64,000 nucleotides of DNA, taken from positions 2,509,534-2,573,533 of the forward strand of contig OX595986.1 of the NCBI GenBank assembly GCA_951394045.1. Direction: 5' to 3'. Below are positions 33,014 to 42,230 of this stretch, piece by piece; position 1 is the first letter of the stretch, and every line of letters starts with the position of its first letter. The stretch comes from Nitzschia sp. DOCU1. Lineage: Eukaryota; Bacillariophyta; Bacillariophyceae; Bacillariales; Bacillariaceae. The notes under the pieces were generated by a model. It worked only from the letters and a program-made list of their open reading frames with translations, searched no databases and was not told where the DNA came from. A program made the translations under genes and the position numbers.

Positions 33014-34035
33014 TTTGGATTTGGACTGTTCTTCGTTCCAAAAGGGCTTGGTGTGGCCTGGCTTTTATTGCTTGCAGTGGCGGCGCTACGAGGCCCGGTC
33101 TCTGTCATGATGTCATGATGCAAGTGAAATACGAGGAGGGAGATGATTGCGTCCACTTGAGAGAATTGTTGTCTTTCAGCGTTCAAGACACAAATCATTC
33201 GACACGAGCTCGTGCCTGTTCAACTTCCCTCTGCGCATTCTCGCAACTGAAATAGACGGGTACATTCCTTTCAAAGATAGGAGCACTATTATATGGCGCA
33301 ACCAAGCTCTGTAATCTATAATAAACTGTACTTTTTGTCCACCTGCAACTATGATACATGAATTTATTGTCATAGCAAAATAGGTCAATTGGGGGAAACG
33401 CCCCGAAAGTGTTCCCATTGATTTGATCTCCTCCCTCCAATCGAGAGTTGCCAGACTGACGTTTGCGAAATTCACGGTACCCGAGTACCCAGGTACGTAC
33501 ATAGGATACCTGATCCTCGACTCCGAACAAAATTGCGAATTATGTATCGCCACAACAACCGCCTTCTGTTCTTTGATTTTTACCGAACACATAGGACAGG
33601 CATCTTCCGGTTGTTGAAGCCTATCTTCCCATGATTGATTATGCATGACATATGTCATTTCCATTTAAGAGGACGTCGCAGGGGATGTCGTGACATAAGA
33701 ATTCGGTCGTCGAGAAAATTCGTTGGCGAGCATTTTTTAAATTTCACGCAGCTGGTTTGGCGCTGAGATGGGGATTTGGCGAGTTATTTGGCTTATCAAA
33801 CCTACAGTTGTTCCAGCCGGCGAGAACGCTGCGCCGGCCTAACCTTGCGGAACGGATTTTGATTGGTTTTCCCGCCGGCAAAAACCAATCGGATGGAGCT
33901 ACTTGGAATGGACAGACGGGTCTCCTGCGTTTTACCCGCCGTTGTCAAACACAAGGACACACTCTCTTCCACTTTCATTCTCTCGATGGGCGGGGATACG
34001 TTTCGTCCCCCCTCATCGATCTAATAGACGACAAG
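33014..34035. other. Intergenic region with a doubtful minus-strand ORF
   Basis: About 1 kb. A minus-strand ORF (33664-33176, 162 codons, starting MEMTYVMHNQSWED, with a CPMC pair) is open but unrecognised. A CCAAT inverted repeat (33861-33890) lies upstream of the next gene. Confidence 0.4.
33861..33890. promoter_or_regulatory. CCAAT inverted repeat enclosing an E2F-like word
   Basis: GATTGGTTTT (33861-33870) and AAAACCAATC (33881-33890) are exact inverted repeats; the 10-nt spacer is CCCGCCGGCA, so the left arm and spacer read TTTTCCCGCC, a match to the E2F consensus. Two NF-Y type CCAAT boxes facing each other around an E2F site would suit a cell-cycle promoter. It lies 145 bp before the ATG at 34036. 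Confidence 0.45.
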
Positions 34036-34471
34036 ATGTTCGAATTACCACTATCAGTTGTGGCTTGGATAAGCGTTGTGCTGGTGCAGGCAATTGTGCA
34101 TTTTGTGGTATTAGGCTCGAGACGTGGGCAACCTGTCGCTGGCCCCACGCAAGACGATGCCGCGTTGGAAGAGTGCCTTAGCTTAGCAACTGCCGACACC
34201 GCGGAAGATGCGGATACCTCATTCACAGTACAGGAAAGTGGCTATCAAGGCACTGTGATTCCATCTGATCCTTCGACGCCAGTGCTCATGGGAGAGAAAC
34301 AGATAATATGCCCTGATCCTGAACAGTTTTTTGAGTTGCTTGATCAAACAGGGACTGAGCTTCTCAAGGTGAGTTGCATTGGGCGGATTTTTCCATACTT
34401 TTCGGCTCTTCCAGCGGAATACTCACGTGGTGCACCACCTCTTCGACAGAGCCGATCAGTCCAATGTATAG
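34036..34471 (+). CDS. Small single-pass membrane protein, unknown function (probable two exons)
   Basis: The frame from the ATG at 34036 reads MFELPLSVVAWISVVLVQAI, an N-terminal membrane anchor or signal, then a polar acidic region to ELLDQTGTELLK. A CAAG/GTGAGT donor at 34369 and a TTCCAG acceptor at 34414 would give a 46-bp intron and add RNTHVVHHLFDRADQSNV, total 129 residues. Without splicing the frame stays open to 34503. The intron is shorter than the others here, so the end is uncertain. No domain is recognised. The CCAAT/E2F-like element upstream suggests cell-cycle expression, an inference only. Confidence 0.45.
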
Positions 34472-35553
34472 TAGAGGAGCAGATGAGGTCGATAGCACAG
34501 TAGTCGGCCGAGTCTCCTTCTTTCCAGAAAGGTTGCATCGATATTCTGAGAAGATCAGATTATCGCGAGCTCCTTTCCCCACTTTCTCAGGAGGATGCCC
34601 CGACAGGGGCCATTTATTGTACATCGTACAAACAAAAACATCAACTGCTGCGGGAAACTGACCACGCTATTCGCTAGGTTTGAGGACTACCTCTGCTATG
34701 AGAGTCCCGCGTTAAGCAGCGCCCAAGGAGCGGTGCGAGGACCCAACACCATCACTTCGACCCCCTTCTTTAACATGCACGATGCATGTGACGCTATGAA
34801 TATTTGTACTTGTAACTATTGTTATAGCAGTAATGACACGAACACCTTTTTCCACGAAGCGACGAGTAGAATCACAGGCCACCATAACATTTGAAGCCCA
34901 CCCCCAAGACTACTGTGAATGATTCTTTGATTCCCGCATTCTCGTTACCCAATGGTTAAGCTAGAGAGCGCGCTAGTAGACCACCACACACCCCCATTCG
35001 GTTGTTTTGGTTGTACGGTCATTACTACTGCACTATCACGGTGTGTCAAGGATTGATCATCGATAAGGAAGTACAATAGCAGTCGCCAACTCCTCCACTA
35101 CGAGAATAGACATAGTATAGACTCGAGCTGCTAACTTTAAACTCCTGCTATCTGATAGTTGCCGGTAGTCTTCTAGAGATAGAGGTATAGTATCACCACC
35201 AAGACAACGCAGGCATCCAACGGGTGGCACACCGGCTCAAGGTAAAGTTTGGCGAAGGACAGACGATTCATTCAATGTGGTCGGTTGGCCACATCATCAT
35301 CAGATGGAGAAATTTCCCACCAAAACCACCACGGAAGTGACGATGATGTCTCGTGACAGCAACTGAATCTGTTGGCGTTTGCTCGTGGCCACTTCTGGAA
35401 TAGCACTGACCTGTTGTCAGCTCTCTCCGACCAGAATTGTAGCTACAGCTACCTAGCGAGATTAACCTCCTTTCTGCGAGTAATCGCTTTGAGAAAGTCT
35501 TCGTTCCGTGTTATTTCTCCCGCTTGACGTTGTAGGAACTCGTAGTGATCAAA
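34472..35553. other. Intergenic region, nothing recognised
   Basis: About 1.1 kb upstream of TRM6, with TAG/CTA-rich stretches (34960-35190) similar in word use to the satellite at the window end. No gene seen. Confidence 0.5.
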
Positions 35554-37263
35554 ATGAGCGGAGAAAGTCATTCCGAGGCAGCTGCCTCTATGGAGAATTT
35601 GCATGAAAAGATCGACAGTGTCGGAGACCCGCTACTAGATCCTCCATCCGATGTCGTCCGGGAAGGTGACTTTGTGATCCTCGTGTTTGGTGATGGGCGC
35701 CAATTGTTCGCTCAGTGCGTGAAGAGCTGGAAAGGCAAGTCCGCGCCAGTCAAGATCAACAAACGATCGTACACTACAGCGAACCTTGTGGGTCTTCCAT
35801 ATGGTACAGTGCTGGAAGTTGGCCTGAACCATTTGAAGCCACTACCCGAGGGGGAGGACCTCAAACCGGAATTTACTCCCGGAGCGGCAAAGCTCGAATT
35901 TGGCATCGATCCGGTAATGTGTGCAGACGACAGTACATTTCCAGCCTTGGAACAGTCGAATGACAATCGAAATATTGTCGATAATAACCAATCGCAGAGT
36001 CTTGGTTTCAAAGAGCTGACGAAACTAGTCGAGGAGGGAACAGAAGGATCCGCTATCGTGAACGCCCTCGTGGAGAATTCAAAGACTTTTGAACACAAGA
36101 CTGAATTCAGCAAGGCGAAGTACATTGAAAGAAAGCAAATGAAATATCAACCGAGGTGTCGTATGGTTCGCTGCACTGGTCTTTCTGTGTGTGAAACTTT
36201 GTTCAAGAAGGAGCCCCGCAAGCTGATGAACATGAGGGAGGATACGCTCGGACAAATCTTAAGTTACGCCAATGTCTGTGCCGGGTGCCAGGTGCTAGTT
36301 ATGGAGACGTGTCTAGGTGTCGTTACTGGGGCCATTGCTCAACGAATGGGTGGCTATGGAAAGGTCCTCTCTGTTTACAGCGGCCAGCAACCTCCGTATG
36401 TTGAAATGATTCAGAGATTCAATCTCTCGTTTGCTGAACAGCATTCCATCAAGTGGCTACATTCGGGAGATGTTTTCTCCGAAGATGTCATCACAGCAGA
36501 CGACCCCGAAGCACAAGACCCAGAAAGGGTAGAACGTGAGTCTCTGATCTGGCCTTGTCCTTTGCAGAGCCACACTAGAGCGTATCTTGAGAATATGAAA
36601 AGTCAACGGGAGCGCAGGGAATTTCTAGCAAAGCGTTGTGCGCGATTTGCACGAAAGTTGACGAGGCATACTGGAATGGAATCCAAAGAGATGTTGCTTT
36701 CGAGAAAATGCGACTCGATTGTTCTTGCTTCAAGATATGATCCAACATCAACCTTGCTGGACCTGCTTCCGTATCTTATGCCATCGTGCCCCTTTGTTGT
36801 CTACTCGGAATATATTGAACCCTTGGTTGAATGCTTCCGCGAGCTCCAAAAGCAAAGTATTGCTATCAACATCCGATTGATGGACACATGGATGAGGGAA
36901 TATCAGGTTCTCCCGGGAAGAACTCATCCAGCGATGAATATGTCACAGTGTGGTGGATTCTTGTTGACTGGAATCAAGCTCTGTCCCATCCATGGGCACA
37001 ATGAACTTGATGATAACCTTTTGAAAGAATTGCGTGGACTAGTCGGTGGGCGCCGTGGTAGGAAAACAAAGTATAAAGCTGGGGGCGAAAGTTCAAAGAA
37101 TGGCAGAAAGAAGAGCAAGGTAATGTCTAGCAATGGCGCGGCAGTTTCCAGTCGCGAGACGAAACGAAGCCGTTTCGAGAATGAGGGTGATGGTGTCGAC
37201 TCTGCCTCATCGACTGAACGAGACACTAAGCGTACCAGAGCGGACGAAGATGAAGAAGAGTGA
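35554..37263 (+). CDS. TRM6: tRNA (adenine-58-N1) methyltransferase non-catalytic subunit TRM6/GCD10
   Basis: Partner of TRM61; the heterotetramer makes m1A58 in tRNA, including initiator tRNA, in the nucleus. The protein has 569 residues from the ATG at 35554. After an acidic N-terminus it shows VREGDFVILVFGDGRQLFAQ, the TRM6 opening, then LPYGTVLEVG, the linking region FSKAKYIERKQMKY, the Rossmann-like half with VLVMETCLGVVTGAIAQRMGG (SAM pocket degraded, as usual in TRM6), the DPTSTLLDLLPYLMPSCPFVVYSEYIEPL segment split across the fold and the end MNMSQCGGFLLTGIKL. A Lys/Arg-rich and acidic tail (KKSK..KRSRF..TKRTRADEDEEE) is probably for nuclear targeting and RNA contact. Intronless. Confidence 0.92.
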   Translation: MSGESHSEAAASMENLHEKIDSVGDPLLDPPSDVVREGDFVILVFGDGRQLFAQCVKSWKGKSAPVKINKRSYTTANLVGLPYGTVLEVGLNHLKPLPEGEDLKPEFTPGAAKLEFGIDPVMCADDSTFPALEQSNDNRNIVDNNQSQSLGFKELTKLVEEGTEGSAIVNALVENSKTFEHKTEFSKAKYIERKQMKYQPRCRMVRCTGLSVCETLFKKEPRKLMNMREDTLGQILSYANVCAGCQVLVMETCLGVVTGAIAQRMGGYGKVLSVYSGQQPPYVEMIQRFNLSFAEQHSIKWLHSGDVFSEDVITADDPEAQDPERVERESLIWPCPLQSHTRAYLENMKSQRERREFLAKRCARFARKLTRHTGMESKEMLLSRKCDSIVLASRYDPTSTLLDLLPYLMPSCPFVVYSEYIEPLVECFRELQKQSIAINIRLMDTWMREYQVLPGRTHPAMNMSQCGGFLLTGIKLCPIHGHNELDDNLLKELRGLVGGRRGRKTKYKAGGESSKNGRKKSKVMSSNGAAVSSRETKRSRFENEGDGVDSASSTERDTKRTRADEDEEE

Positions 37264-37688
37264 GTTCTCGGCCGGCGCTACGGCTCGGATTAGTATTTTC
37301 GTACGAGTAGAAAGGGAATCGTAGCTATTATCCGCTATCGGCTCTGCCTTGATAGTCAAGTATCAGCTGTATGAGTATTCAGAAATAGAAATTGTTGAAA
37401 TCATGTAGCATAGTCGCTGAAGAGCTATCATCGGCAGGATTGATTGAACCAGATGAATGGTTAGTCCTCATGTAGTCGAATTTGTCAAGGACATTGCGCG
37501 AAGGCGAGCGCGCCTTTTCTCTCTCTTCTCGTCGTCGTCGAGAGAGAGAGCTTGAACAAGCTTACAAGCCAACCTCACCAAAAGATCCCTCCAGCTGGCG
37601 CAGACGGCTTTCTTGCGTTCTTCGAAGGCTTTGCACCCCGGCCAAGAAGATCGGATTACTACTAGCTTTCATTTTTTCCGAGTTTGCA

Positions 37689-38255
37689 ATGACCATGATG
37701 AACAAATCTCTTTTTCTCATCCTTGCGGCCTTGGGCCCATTCCTGTGTTCTGCCTTTGTAGGCCAGGGTTTCCCGCGATCTTTCACGAGCAAGACCAGTC
37801 TCAATGTTGGGCCACTTCAGAAGTTGACGAATAAAAACGAATACAACAAAGTAGTTGAGGGTTTGATGAAGACCAAGGGATACACCCGGGAGCAAGCCGA
37901 AAAGGAATACAACTCTTATCTCGAAAACCCCAATGACTATGCTCTCCAAAAGGTGCGTGCGATGAATCCAGCAAGATACCGATTCAAGCGTTCAATGCGA
38001 CAAATGCTAATCCACCGGGTAATAATTTCGTGACAGGGAGAGGCTTACTACAAGTCGCTTGGATACAAATCCTTGATGGAGGGAGTGCTTGGTGAAGCAG
38101 AGAAGGAAGGAAAGGGGGAAGAAGTCAGAGCCCGGATCGCGGAATTCCAAAAGCAGAGCAAATTGAAGGGACTGGCTACCATTACTTTCTTTATTTGTCT
38201 ATTTTTCTACTACAAACTGTCATACGTGCCTCCGCTCCCAGGTTCGGGCTTGTAA
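37689..38255 (+). CDS. Small plastid-targeted protein with a C-terminal membrane anchor (two exons)
   Basis: Predicted 160 residues. Exon 1 is 37689-37952 and exon 2 is 38037-38255; the 84-bp intron has a GTGCGT donor and ACAG acceptor, phase 0. The signal peptide (MNKSLFLILAALGPFLCSA) is followed by FVGQGFPRSF, a clear diatom plastid motif. The mature part is helical and charged (KVVEGLMKTKGYTREQAEKE, then GEAYYKSLGYKSLMEGVLGE and ARIAEFQKQSKLKG), followed by one transmembrane helix (LATITFFICLFFYYKL) and a short tail (SYVPPLPGSGL). No family is recognised. The shape, a small soluble helical domain plus C-terminal anchor, fits an accessory or assembly factor of a thylakoid or envelope complex; that is inference. 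Confidence 0.78.
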
Positions 38256-38341
38256 AGGCTGATCTCGGTCTGTCAAACAGTGAATCTTTCTTCTTGAGGA
38301 ACAGTCATGCATAGGGCGGTTAAAGACATTCGTCACCGTGG

Positions 38342-40480
38342 TCATTTGCGTTGACCAAAAAAATGCTGTTGAATTTTGGTCGCAGCACCTTGTACATCAG
38401 CGACAGTAACATAGATGCTGGAGTCGAAGAAAGCGTAGAGTTCCATTTCCTCTGTGGCGCAGGCGTAAATCCACCCGTGCACAATGCAGGTACACAGTTC
38501 AATGACGCTGTTGGCTGTAGTGACAAAATGCGGGTTGTCAATTCGTTTCGATCGTTTCCGTAGAGCGATCTCGTTCATCATATCATCAAATGCTAGCATG
38601 GTGTCCAAGTGTAGATGAGATGCAAGCAGGTGTCGGCAGTCTAGACCAAGGTTCGCCCATTCGAGATGGGTACTTCGGTTTTGGTCACGCTCCCCCGAAC
38701 TCGACAGAGATTTCGGTCCAAAGCCGAGGAAACGCCGCGTGGAGTGCTTCGCCGGTGATGCCTGTTTGTTGTCTCTTCTCGAATGGTGTTTTCGATCGGA
38801 TAGTAGATACAGTTTGTTGTGATCGCGATCAACAATGACGACATCCTGACCAGGTTCTGTCCATTGGATCTCGGTTGGCTGTCCGAGGAAGTCTGTATCT
38901 CTCTCCGTTTCTTCTGACGAAAGCACCATTTCTTTCAATCTAGATTCCACCAGTGATAGACCGCTGGACTCGTTGGATTGATCTTTTAGCTCCAAGAAGA
39001 GGAGAAAGGTGTACGCTCCGATTTCGTAAACCACCGCAGTCGTTGAGAGGGGGACCTCTTTGACAGATCGCCCCGTCGACATTCGGAGCGGAAGGCATAC
39101 GTTCAAAGCCCATGCTTTGTGCTCTGCATTCTGGTATTGGATGTACGTTGCTTCTTCCGCCGTGCTCAACATGAATTGTGGAGGGGGTGGAACGAAGCAA
39201 CCAACGGGTTCTTGCTGGTCACCGGGTGGTTCGTTTGTTCCAGGACGAGAAGAAGACTCAAACTGCGATGGAATATCTCGGAACGCCATAGCAATGCTCT
39301 TAATTCCAAGATCCGAATGAGATGACGTATTGGAGTCCTGCCTTGACGATGGAATCGGCGATATTTTTACACTGTATGAAGCAATGTGACGCATCAGAAG
39401 GCAAATCGTCTCGCAGGAAACGTCGATGGTTTCATCGCCATCTCCTGCTTGTCCCAGAAGCCACAAAAGAGCTCCAGGTGACCAATGAGCATGAAGAAAT
39501 TGCCCATCGACAAACGTGGTCACACCGTGAAGGCAAAGATCGTGGTCTGCATTCGAATCTAATTCGTCTAACAACCGCCTTGTGGAAAGGCCCAAGGTCA
39601 TTACCGTATAGGTGGAAATGCCCGGAGAGGAAGATGGAAGGGCGTGCGCCCCATTTGCACGTAGAATTGGCTCCGGCACCGTTTCCACTAAACATCGACC
39701 AGCACCGCCGTTTCGCGTCATCACGAGGCCTTGGTGAGCGAGATACTCCTTGTAGTGCATGTCGAGGTCCCTCCGGATGGATTGGACGGGAAGTTTCTTT
39801 CGCAACGCCTTCACTTCCTTTTGAAGCTCTAAAATCTTCTCGTCGAATCTCTGTTCTTCTGTCGCCTCGTGATTCGAAATCCCGGATCTCAAGGACGATT
39901 CTTTTTCTTTCCGAATCTTCTTGAGTAGTCTATAAAGTTCCCCTGTCCTCGCATAGGACGGTTCCAGCCGACGTAGTACGCCACCCCCTCGTAGCAGGCA
40001 AAACAATTTATGGCACCGTTCAATGGACGTACGCACAGCCAAAGGGTTCCCCCCACCATTTTCTGCTTTGCTTCCTTGCTGGAACAACCGCGAAATTTGC
40101 GCCACGGCCAACAGGTGCGGCGAAGATTCCAGACTGACAAACACCAGAGTCGATTTCCCAAAGAAGATTTGCTTTGTCTTTTCTTCTGTGAGTTCCGGAC
40201 CGCCAAAGGAGGACGGTAGGCTATATAAAGCGGAACAGAGCCCCAAAAACTGCACCGCTTCTTCGGTCAGAGAGTTCTTTGTTCTAGGAGTGGGGAAACC
40301 ACCGGAATGATCGCCATCCCATTTTTGGTCTCGGTGGTAGTACAGGATTTGTTCACTGATTTCTTGAACCGAAGCCCCTTCGCCCAAAGACTCACCACCC
40401 AAACATCTTTCAGGTAGAGTTAAATGAAAGATTAGAATGCGATGGATGGGAGATGGAGGCAGCAACGAAGATTCTGCCAT
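38342..40480 (-). CDS. Probable CCZ1-like longin-domain protein
   Basis: Intronless 712-residue protein. The N-terminal region reads IHRILIFHLTLPERCLGG, then ISEQILYYHRDQKW, TEEAVQFLGLCSALYSL, KTKQIFFGKSTLVFVSLE, SPHLLAVAQISR, in the order and spacing of the first longin domain of CCZ1 and its HPS4/INTU relatives. After a coiled coil (about residues 195-245) come further longin-like segments with SPGALLWLLG and, near the C-terminus, FVTTANSVIELCTCIVHGW and ELYAFFDSSIYVTVADV. CCZ1 with MON1 activates Rab7 at late endosomes and vacuoles. The assignment rests on pattern and order, not on a unique motif; HPS4 is the main alternative. Convergent with the plastid gene (86 bp). Confidence 0.62.
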   Translation of the reverse strand: MAESSLLPPSPIHRILIFHLTLPERCLGGESLGEGASVQEISEQILYYHRDQKWDGDHSGGFPTPRTKNSLTEEAVQFLGLCSALYSLPSSFGGPELTEEKTKQIFFGKSTLVFVSLESSPHLLAVAQISRLFQQGSKAENGGGNPLAVRTSIERCHKLFCLLRGGGVLRRLEPSYARTGELYRLLKKIRKEKESSLRSGISNHEATEEQRFDEKILELQKEVKALRKKLPVQSIRRDLDMHYKEYLAHQGLVMTRNGGAGRCLVETVPEPILRANGAHALPSSSPGISTYTVMTLGLSTRRLLDELDSNADHDLCLHGVTTFVDGQFLHAHWSPGALLWLLGQAGDGDETIDVSCETICLLMRHIASYSVKISPIPSSRQDSNTSSHSDLGIKSIAMAFRDIPSQFESSSRPGTNEPPGDQQEPVGCFVPPPPQFMLSTAEEATYIQYQNAEHKAWALNVCLPLRMSTGRSVKEVPLSTTAVVYEIGAYTFLLFLELKDQSNESSGLSLVESRLKEMVLSSEETERDTDFLGQPTEIQWTEPGQDVVIVDRDHNKLYLLSDRKHHSRRDNKQASPAKHSTRRFLGFGPKSLSSSGERDQNRSTHLEWANLGLDCRHLLASHLHLDTMLAFDDMMNEIALRKRSKRIDNPHFVTTANSVIELCTCIVHGWIYACATEEMELYAFFDSSIYVTVADVQGAATKIQQHFFGQRK

Positions 40481-40988
40481 TCTTTGTCACGGCACTTTAA
40501 GCGTTTTCGGCCGACCTTGGACGCTCAATCTCGTCTATCTTCCATTCCTCCTTATCAACTTCATATCGCTACCTAGAAATGCGATTCTTTCTACTCTTGT
40601 TGTGCTGTATGGGCCGGCCGAAAGACGGTATGGCGATGAGGTATATGCAAGTAGCTCTCACACTTTTCTTAGGATAGCTTCAATAGAGGCAAGACGCGAC
40701 CGTGACTCCCGCCCATCCGTGATTGATGTTTCATGTGAGAGTGCGCATGCAACGCAGGCTGTCGACATTATTGTTCTAAGTATTCAACAAATATAGCTGC
40801 GACTGATAAGCCTCGGCACACCGTTTCAGTCTGATGCGCACAGGCCGGGATGCTCAAGGATACGAACCCTCCCACACAAGAAATGAGGCAACAGAACTTT
40901 CACAACATTGTTCTTTGAATGCTCTTCCAAGTCTGATCGACAACAATAATAGAACGGCGTACATAAAGAGGAAGATCTTGCGAGCAAC
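40481..40988. other. Intergenic region, nothing recognised
   Basis: About 510 bp between divergent genes. No supported gene. Confidence 0.4.
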
Positions 40989-41663
40989 ATGAATCTGCTT
41001 CGTTTGATTTCTGGAAAGGATGGCCCTTTGGTGTACCGAAACAGAGGCAACGCGCAAAGTCGCAATTACACAAAAGGACGAAGGGCCGAAGACATGGGCA
41101 TGAAGGAAGAGTATCCTCCATCAATCGTTGTGAATCCCACTTACTCCACTGAAGCAGTGGAGACTATTTTGACGTCCTCTTTCGATACGGATGACCGACG
41201 ACGACGAACTGAATGCTGCGGCATCGAGCACCCAAACCAGGTTGCCCCGCCGAGCATGATCAGCATAACTCAGAATTCATCACATGACACGACCGCTACT
41301 ACTATTACGGTTGCTACTTCACTGTCCCAATGCACAGAAACCATGGACGTGCGCGAACGCACTTCGGACGTTTGCCGCCAGTGTCGGGTCGAGGAAGAAA
41401 CTAGTGTCCGTGTCGAGTTCTTATCCGTCAAACCACTCGATCACAGAATGATTCAAAAGCTACGGACACAGTATTCTTCTAAATGGTACGAACTGGGTCG
41501 ATCGTTTCATGATTTGTACATTGAAGCCAACCATCCTGGTCGAACACGTCAAGGAAAAAGCGGATCCTACGATACGTCTTCATCCGCTAGACATTGCGCT
41601 ACCAGCAGTTCGCGACGTGCCTTGGCACTAGTTTCCAGTGATGGCGATGAAACTTTCTACTAA
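40989..41663 (+). CDS. Hypothetical protein, Ser/Thr/Arg-rich
   Basis: 224-codon ORF with an ATG start. Most of it is polar and disordered (TTATTITVATSLS, DDRRRRTECC, a CRQC pair). One denser stretch, VRVEFLSVKPLDHRMIQKLR and SSKWYELGRSFHDLYIEANH, looks like a short helical domain. No known family is recognised. Codon use looks like its neighbours. It is flanked by intergenic DNA on both sides and may be a real lineage-specific gene. Confidence 0.5.
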   Translation: MNLLRLISGKDGPLVYRNRGNAQSRNYTKGRRAEDMGMKEEYPPSIVVNPTYSTEAVETILTSSFDTDDRRRRTECCGIEHPNQVAPPSMISITQNSSHDTTATTITVATSLSQCTETMDVRERTSDVCRQCRVEEETSVRVEFLSVKPLDHRMIQKLRTQYSSKWYELGRSFHDLYIEANHPGRTRQGKSGSYDTSSSARHCATSSSRRALALVSSDGDETFY

Positions 41664-42230
41664 GTGCTGATGCCGTAGCTCCCCACCTAGCGCAAACCTG
41701 ATGGTGTGCATCCCCGATAATCCACTACCTCGAGGGACAAGGTAGATGCATATTGAACCTTGTAATTGTTTAGTTTAGATTTGAACATTTTCTACTTTTT
41801 CTTTCTGCGACTCATGTATCCGTGAAGAGAATGGCACCTAGTAGACTGTGCTAGCAAGCTACTACGTATCTGGGTAGATTCTCGAACTAAATCAATCCAT
41901 CTCTTGCTATCCTCGTGATCACCACATCAAGCAAGGACTACGAGCAATGGTTGCCGCTCTATTAGTCGGTCTAGTCGAATTGTACACCTCGAAAAAGTTC
42001 CACGTGGTCGGCCAACAGTGATCCTCCATCAAGATTCATTCGACGGTATTGGCGTGAACTGACGGAATTCTACCACCGAACTACTTGCGTTGCCCCTCGG
42101 CTCATCACGGTCGACATCATTGATCTTCTCGGCTCCATTAATCGACTTTGCATTGGCAACAACGCAAGTGCCTACACCGCGTCCATTAGGTCGAGCTTGT
42201 TGTTCTTCATTCCAAGGATAAAATCGCATC
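41664..42230. other. Intergenic region, nothing recognised
   Basis: About 570 bp. No gene or clear regulatory element seen. Confidence 0.4.

Noticed and set aside
33176..33664. 162-codon minus-strand ORF
   Set aside because: Has an ATG but no recognisable domain, targeting signal or splice support; kept only as a note.
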